Below are positions 62,908-64,000 of a stretch of DNA of 64,000 nucleotides, piece after piece. The stretch comes from Bradyrhizobium sp. CCBAU 53338 (GTDB lineage: Bacteria > Pseudomonadota > Alphaproteobacteria > Rhizobiales > Xanthobacteraceae): NCBI RefSeq assembly GCF_015291665.1, contig NZ_CP030048.1:7240318-7304317 (forward strand), written 5' to 3'. Position 1 is the stretch's first letter; every line of letters starts with the position of its first letter. The notes beneath the pieces are model-generated. The model ran no database searches, was not told the DNA's origin, and saw only the letters and a list, made by a program, of their open reading frames with translations. The translations under genes and the position numbers were made by a program.

Positions 62908-64000
62908 CTGCCTGTCACAATTACCGTTTGTGGTCACTTCCCGCCTGCGGTCTTTGGGCGAGCGATCTTCGGCTGGAAGAGTCTTCGCGGCTTCGCCAGG
63001 CTGCGTCCGTAATTTCACCTGTCGCTGTTTTTGCAACAGCGGAAACTTTCACTGCGCTGCGAAAAACCCCTGCGGCGCGGGCCTAAGTTGAATTCCCGCG
63101 CGCCAGAGTTCTGCACACCGTAGTTTCACCGGAACGCGTTTCCACGACGGGTTACCCTCTGAAACGAGACTCAAAAAACGGTGTCTCGCTAACCACTTAT
63201 CGACATAGCGGCGACAAGCATTTGGAAAATTCGCTCGCGCGTCGCGAGCGTGACGCTTTTGTAAAAATTTTTTGGCGATTGGGGAGTCATTGTCACATGA
63301 TGCGCCGCATTTTCGAATCTGTGCACGAATCCAAAAACTTGGTCTCGAGGCTGTGTACAACTCGTGCGCGGCGTTAACGCTGGTCAAGTTTTTTGATGCC
63401 TCAAGTGTGAATCAATTTCGTTGCGAGTCTTTGCGCATAGTGTATTCCTTAAGTCGTTCGCGGCGCCCACGATCTTGAGACCAGCGCGGTTTGGGAAACG
63501 GGGCGGGCGTGCAAATCGGCGGCGGTGTGCACGTAGGCGACGCTTCAACAAGCGATTGTCGGATCAAAAACCCATAGCAATATGGGAACGGTAGCTCTTT
63601 GTCTTGACGTCTCCAAGCGATATCTCAGCGATCGCGCGAGGGGGATAAGAGAGGCATCTCGAGACTGCCCCGACACGCATGATGGCGTAGCCGAACGGAC
63701 GATACGAAAAGACGGGCAGGGCATCCGCAATTGGAGCATTCCAGGAGTGGCTGTCTTTTAGACACGCAGGACCTTGCCGTGAGCGATCACGGCAGGACGG
63801 GGAGGTATCATGTCCTACGGATTCAACGCGGTATTGACTTTGGCTTCATCGTTCAACGATGCCGTTTCCAATCCGTCCTGCGATCAGCCCCCTATCCGTG
63901 AGGGCGCGTCGAGTACGCGCTGACCTCGCGAACTCTCCATCCAAGACATCGCTGACCTGACCCGCGGCGTTTCCGCCGAACGGTCGAGCCATGCCTGAAG
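62908..64000. other. Gene-poor region right of rpsT, possible origin/dnaA upstream region
   Basis: Over 1 kb without a convincing gene; the few frames have no start signal. It contains TTATCGACA at 63197-63205 (one mismatch from the DnaA box TTATCCACA), TGTGAATCA at 63406-63414 (reverse of TGATTCACA, close to the Caulobacter-type box TGATCCACA), TGTGTACAA at 63352-63360, and an AT-rich tract at 63257-63273. No dnaA start is in the window, so the origin idea is inference. Confidence 0.35.

Overview
The window reads as chromosomal DNA of a GC-rich alphaproteobacterium, most likely Bradyrhizobium or a close relative. This is inferred from the gene families (TctC-type binding protein, IorAB-like oxidoreductase, DUF1330, DUF899, rpsT at the right end) and from GC-rich intergenic palindromic repeats of the kind seen in that group. 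No database search was possible.

Layout. (1) 1-343: chromosomal left flank with the 3' end of a GGDEF diguanylate cyclase. (2) 344-41534: a genomic island of about 41 kb in a tRNA-Arg(CCG) gene. An 84 bp direct repeat (344-427 and 41451-41534, 3 mismatches) covers the tRNA upstream region and the first 40 nt of the tRNA. The left copy stops in the anticodon arm; the right copy continues into a complete tRNA. (3) 41572-64000: ordinary chromosome with housekeeping and metabolic genes, ending in rpsT and a gene-poor kilobase that may be the upstream/origin region of dnaA (inference).

The island is more AT-rich to the eye than its flanks and is dominated by mobility and conflict genes. From left to right: a zinc-ribbon/adenylate cyclase/AAA/TPR protein; a metalloprotease-like pair; a gene cleanly interrupted by an IS3-family element with a 3 bp target duplication; an HNH endonuclease; a serine recombinase-ParB-RepB operon; a membrane-spanning NACHT ATPase with a coupled exported partner, flanked by diverged repeats; a ribbon-helix-helix-like gene; a two-gene operon with an HD-hydrolase/phosphoribosyltransferase fusion; a UPF0489 gene; a tyrosine integrase; a decayed, repeat-rich stretch with possible phage debris; a class 1 DISARM operon (drmD-drmMI-drmA-drmB) without drmC; and a HEPN RNase gene. 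At least five modules look defence-related.

The best candidates for an undescribed system are the transmembrane NACHT/periplasmic pair (12894-16941) and the HD-PRTase operon (18083-21418). The chromosomal part includes a DNA glycosylase, a phosphoesterase, a stand-alone undecaprenyl diphosphate synthase, an exported trypsin-like protease, an ArsR/AHSA1/DUF899 cluster, a two-subunit molybdenum hydroxylase, a capsule-export lipoprotein and MsrA.
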